Shown piece after piece: positions 11,925-13,859 of a stretch of 13,859 nt of DNA. The translations under genes and the position numbers were made by a program. Every line of letters begins with the position of its first letter. Position 1 is the stretch's first letter. Source of the stretch: an uncultured Clostridia bacterium. GTDB lineage: Bacteria > Bacillota > Clostridia > Christensenellales > Aristaeellaceae. Location of the stretch: NCBI GenBank assembly GCA_946410395.1, contig CAMKAE010000030.1, positions 1 through 13,859 of the forward strand, in the 5' to 3' direction. Under the pieces are notes generated by a model, which saw only the letters and a list, made by a program, of their open reading frames with translations, ran no database searches and was not told where the DNA came from.

Positions 11925-13534
11925 TCAACGCCGTCATCTATGCCCGGTACTCCTCCCACAATCAGACGGAGCAGTCCATTGAGGGGCAGCTCCACGACGC
12001 CCACGGCTTCGCGGAGAAAAACGGGTATACCGTCATTGGGGAGTATGTGGACCGCGCGCTCACCGGCACCCGGGACGCGCGGCCTGACTTCCAGCGGATG
12101 ATCAAGGACGCGGAGAAGCGGCAGTTTTCCGTTGTGATCGTCTGGAAGCTGGACCGCTTCGCGCGCAATCGCTACGACTCGGCCATCTATAAGGCGAGGC
12201 TGAAGAAGTACGGCGTCCGGGTGATCTCCGTCATGGAGAACATCACCGACTCCCCGGAGGGCATCATCCTTGAGGGCCTCCTGGAGGCCATGGCGGAGTA
12301 TTACTCCGCGAACCTCGCCGAGAACGTCCGCCGGGGCCAGCAGGAATCCATCGCCAAAGGGCAGTTTGTGGGCGGCATCGTGCCCCTGGGCTATCGCCGG
12401 GACGGCGTCCGCCTGGCCGTGGATGAGCGCGCCGCGCCCCTGATCCGGGAGCTCTTCCGCCGCTACGCCGACGGGGAGCGCCTGGCCGATATCGCCCGCG
12501 ATTTCAACGCCAGGGGCCTGCGCACCGCCACCGGGCGGCTTTTTACCTGCCACTCCTTCGACACGATGCTGACCAACCGCACCTATCTGGGGGAGTATTC
12601 CTTCTCCGGCCACGTCCTGCCCGACGTCGCGCCTGCCCTGGTGGATCAGGCGACCTTTGACCGCGCCGTCCAGCGCCGGGCTGCGAACCGCCGCGCTCCC
12701 GCCGCGGGCCGCTCCCAGATGGACTACACCCTCCAGGGCAAACTTTTCTGCGGCCTGTGCGGCGAGCCCATGACCGGCGAGTGCGGCCGCTCCCATACCG
12801 GCGTCTATCACTATTACTATAAGTGCGCCGGCCGGAAGCACCGCAAAAACGATTGCCGCAAAAGAACCGAAAAAAAGGACTTTTTGGAGTGGTATGTCTG
12901 CGAGCAGACCGTGGCCTACATCCTCGACGCGGAGCGCCTGCCCGTGATCGCCCAGGCCGTCGCCGCCGTTTATGCCGACGACACCGACGAGCGCCGCGCC
13001 GCGGAGCTCCAGCGCACCGCCGACCGCCTGGACCGTGAGCTGGAGAAGCTGGTGGACAGCCTGATCGCCCTGCCCGCCTCCGCCCGGCCCCGCATCGCCG
13101 AGCGCATGGCTCTCCTGGAGGCCCAGAAGGCCGACGCCGAGGCCGACCTGGCGAAGCTCCGCATGCAGCAGCGCATCCGGGTCACAGAAAAAGAGGTCGC
13201 CGCCTGGCTGCGCACCTTCGCCCGCGGTGACCTCATGGACGCCGGCTTCCGCCAGCGCGTCATTGATGATTTTGTCAACTCCGTTTATCTCTACGAGGAC
13301 AAGATTGTGATCTTCTTCAACCTCCGCCACGGCCAGGAGACCGTCTACCTCGACCCCGACACCGACCCCATCGACCCCGCCGCCCTCACTCCCGCAAACG
13401 CAAAAAATCCCCGGTCAAAGCGTTCGACTTTAACCGGGGAGGCCAGGGGCTCCCTTCCCAATGTCGAACCCCTCACCTCGCCGCCCTATCTGATCCTCAT
13501 TCGCGGCGTCCCCGGCATCGTCCTTCCGCGATAA
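11921..13534 (+). CDS. int: Large serine integrase (recombinase)
   Basis: 537 aa, within the usual size of phage large serine recombinases. The resolvase domain (3-145) has YARYSS with catalytic Ser11, the VWKLDRFARN loop (74-83) and a long E-helix (LLEAMAEYYSANLAENVRRGQ). The recombinase domain (about 150-255) includes VPLGYRR and DIARDFNARGLRTATG. The zinc ribbon has C277, C280, C302 and C312. A coiled coil (about 360-425) precedes the C-terminal part. It inserts phage DNA at a host attB by attP x attB recombination and needs a separate directionality factor, not recognised here. The ATGA overlap with the exonuclease gene ties it to the repressor operon. The last 50 residues are atypical and run through a minus-strand terminator. 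Confidence 0.93.
   Translation: MINAVIYARYSSHNQTEQSIEGQLHDAHGFAEKNGYTVIGEYVDRALTGTRDARPDFQRMIKDAEKRQFSVVIVWKLDRFARNRYDSAIYKARLKKYGVRVISVMENITDSPEGIILEGLLEAMAEYYSANLAENVRRGQQESIAKGQFVGGIVPLGYRRDGVRLAVDERAAPLIRELFRRYADGERLADIARDFNARGLRTATGRLFTCHSFDTMLTNRTYLGEYSFSGHVLPDVAPALVDQATFDRAVQRRAANRRAPAAGRSQMDYTLQGKLFCGLCGEPMTGECGRSHTGVYHYYYKCAGRKHRKNDCRKRTEKKDFLEWYVCEQTVAYILDAERLPVIAQAVAAVYADDTDERRAAELQRTADRLDRELEKLVDSLIALPASARPRIAERMALLEAQKADAEADLAKLRMQQRIRVTEKEVAAWLRTFARGDLMDAGFRQRVIDDFVNSVYLYEDKIVIFFNLRHGQETVYLDPDTDPIDPAALTPANAKNPRSKRSTLTGEARGSLPNVEPLTSPPYLILIRGVPGIVLPR
13402..13439 (-). terminator. Minus-strand intrinsic terminator inside int 3' end
   Basis: CCCCGGTCAAAG (13409-13420) and CTTTAACCGGGG (13428-13439) form a 12-bp stem with one mismatch and a 7-base loop. 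Read on the minus strand it is followed by six T (13407-13402). It would stop leftward transcripts arriving from the holin side before they run antisense through the integrase. Confidence 0.82.
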
Positions 13535-13583
13535 AAAACAAGCCCCGCAGAATGCGCTCAGAATGCGTTCTGCGGGGCTTTTT
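13533..13583 (+). terminator. Bidirectional terminator after int
   Basis: AGCCCCGCAGAA (13541-13552) and TTCTGCGGGGCT (13568-13579) form a perfect 12-bp stem with a 15-base loop. A T-run (13579-13583) follows on the plus strand and an A-run (13533-13538) precedes it, so it works in both directions. It ends the repressor-exonuclease-integrase operon and, from the other side, the lysis operon. The integrase stop codon lies at the edge of the A-run. Confidence 0.92.
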
Positions 13584-13640
13584 GCTTACCCGGGTAAATA
13601 TTCAACTTTCATTCAAACGCCCGTCCTGGGCAAACCTCGC
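13584..13640. other. Intergenic gap between int terminator and holin; candidate attP region
   Basis: 57 bases without a gene. It contains the perfect 12-base palindrome TTACCCGGGTAA (13586-13597) and an AT-rich stretch after it. In temperate phages the attachment site commonly lies between the lysis genes and the integrase, so attP may be here or within the terminator region. No core sequence can be identified from one copy. Confidence 0.35.
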
Positions 13641-13859
13641 TTAGCCGTTTTCGTGTTTCGGGGCCGCCGGCGTCACGCAATCCGTATCCGCCCCATCGAC
13701 CCACGGCCAGTCGTACATCATGGCCCGCTGCGAGTCGTTAATCCCCGCGGTGGTGGGGTCCACGATCACGCCCAGCAGGCCCAGCACGGTCAGGATGTTG
13801 GCCGCGATCTCCAGCACCAGCTGCTGGCGGATCACGGGGATCACCCCGCAGGCGTTGAG
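13641..13859 (-). CDS. Phage holin, phiLC3/LL-H-type (cut by right edge)
   Basis: 72 codons plus stop are visible; the frame is open to the right edge, so the true start lies outside the window. A hydrophobic helix (LVLEIAANILTVLGLLGVIV) is followed by DPTTAGINDSQRAMMYDWPW. This is the strongly conserved 'DPTT-x-G-x-x-DS-x-x-A-x-x-Y' signature of this small holin family, which forms membrane lesions that release the endolysin. It is transcribed towards the integrase and ends about 60 bases before the bidirectional terminator, as the last gene of a lysis cassette. Confidence 0.82.
   Translation of the reverse strand, partial: LNACGVIPVIRQQLVLEIAANILTVLGLLGVIVDPTTAGINDSQRAMMYDWPWVDGADTDCVTPAAPKHENG

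Noticed and set aside
11594..13330. 578-codon open frame antisense to the integrase and exonuclease
   Set aside because: It mirrors the GC-rich integrase gene, has Gly/Ala/Val/Arg/Asp-biased low-complexity content, no ribosome binding site and no recognisable domain. It is a shadow frame.
1..13859. tRNA genes, retron, diversity-generating retroelement or insertion sequence
   Set aside because: No reverse transcriptase, transposase, tRNA cloverleaf or terminal inverted repeats could be recognised anywhere in the window.

Overview
This window is the replication and lysogeny half of a temperate, tailed-phage-like genome. The host is most likely a GC-rich Firmicute of the gut Clostridia/Oscillospiraceae type. 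That host guess is an inference from the strong AGGAGG-type ribosome binding sites, the phiLC3/LL-H-type holin, the large serine integrase and the phage gene families present. I see no clear host housekeeping gene, no rRNA and no tRNA.

Layout. A control region at about 10148-10301 separates two divergent transcription units. Leftward (minus strand) runs one long early operon of about 22 genes, many joined by ATGA stop/start overlaps. In order of transcription it holds: a Cro-like HTH gene; a small unknown gene; a ribbon-helix-helix-like gene; a Cys-motif protein; small unknowns and a one-TM peptide; a HARP-like/Q-motif fragment followed by an SNF2 helicase core; a coiled-coil protein; an HTH protein; a small Cys protein; an acidic protein; a putative ssDNA-binding protein with an SSB-like DEDLPF tip; a 659-aa primase-helicase; a 270-bp array of TCGCCACC repeats that looks like a replication origin; small proteins including a zinc/Myb-like one; a VRR-NUC nuclease; a DUF551 protein; and a gene cut by the left edge. 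Rightward (plus strand) are a C1-type repressor, an exonuclease-BRCT-NUMOD1 protein of visibly lower GC, and a large serine integrase. A strong bidirectional terminator follows, and then the 3' part of a holin gene on the minus strand.

How it works together. The repressor and the Cro-like protein probably compete for three palindromic operators (GTCCAC-N3-GTGGAC type). Two of these sit on the leftward promoter. The early operon would then supply a phage replisome: the primase-helicase acting at the repeat array, the ssDNA-binding protein, the helicase and the VRR nuclease. The integrase handles integration.

Most notable. (1) The dense two-orientation repeat array, with a perfect AT-centred hairpin inside it, lies directly after the primase-helicase. 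(2) The SNF2 helicase is split from its Q-motif region by a coupled start and carries an in-frame TAG inside its Walker A motif. No other gene in the window ends in TAG. (3) Lysis and integrase genes are adjacent, which is the order expected of an unintegrated or circular phage genome containing attP rather than of a normal integrated prophage.
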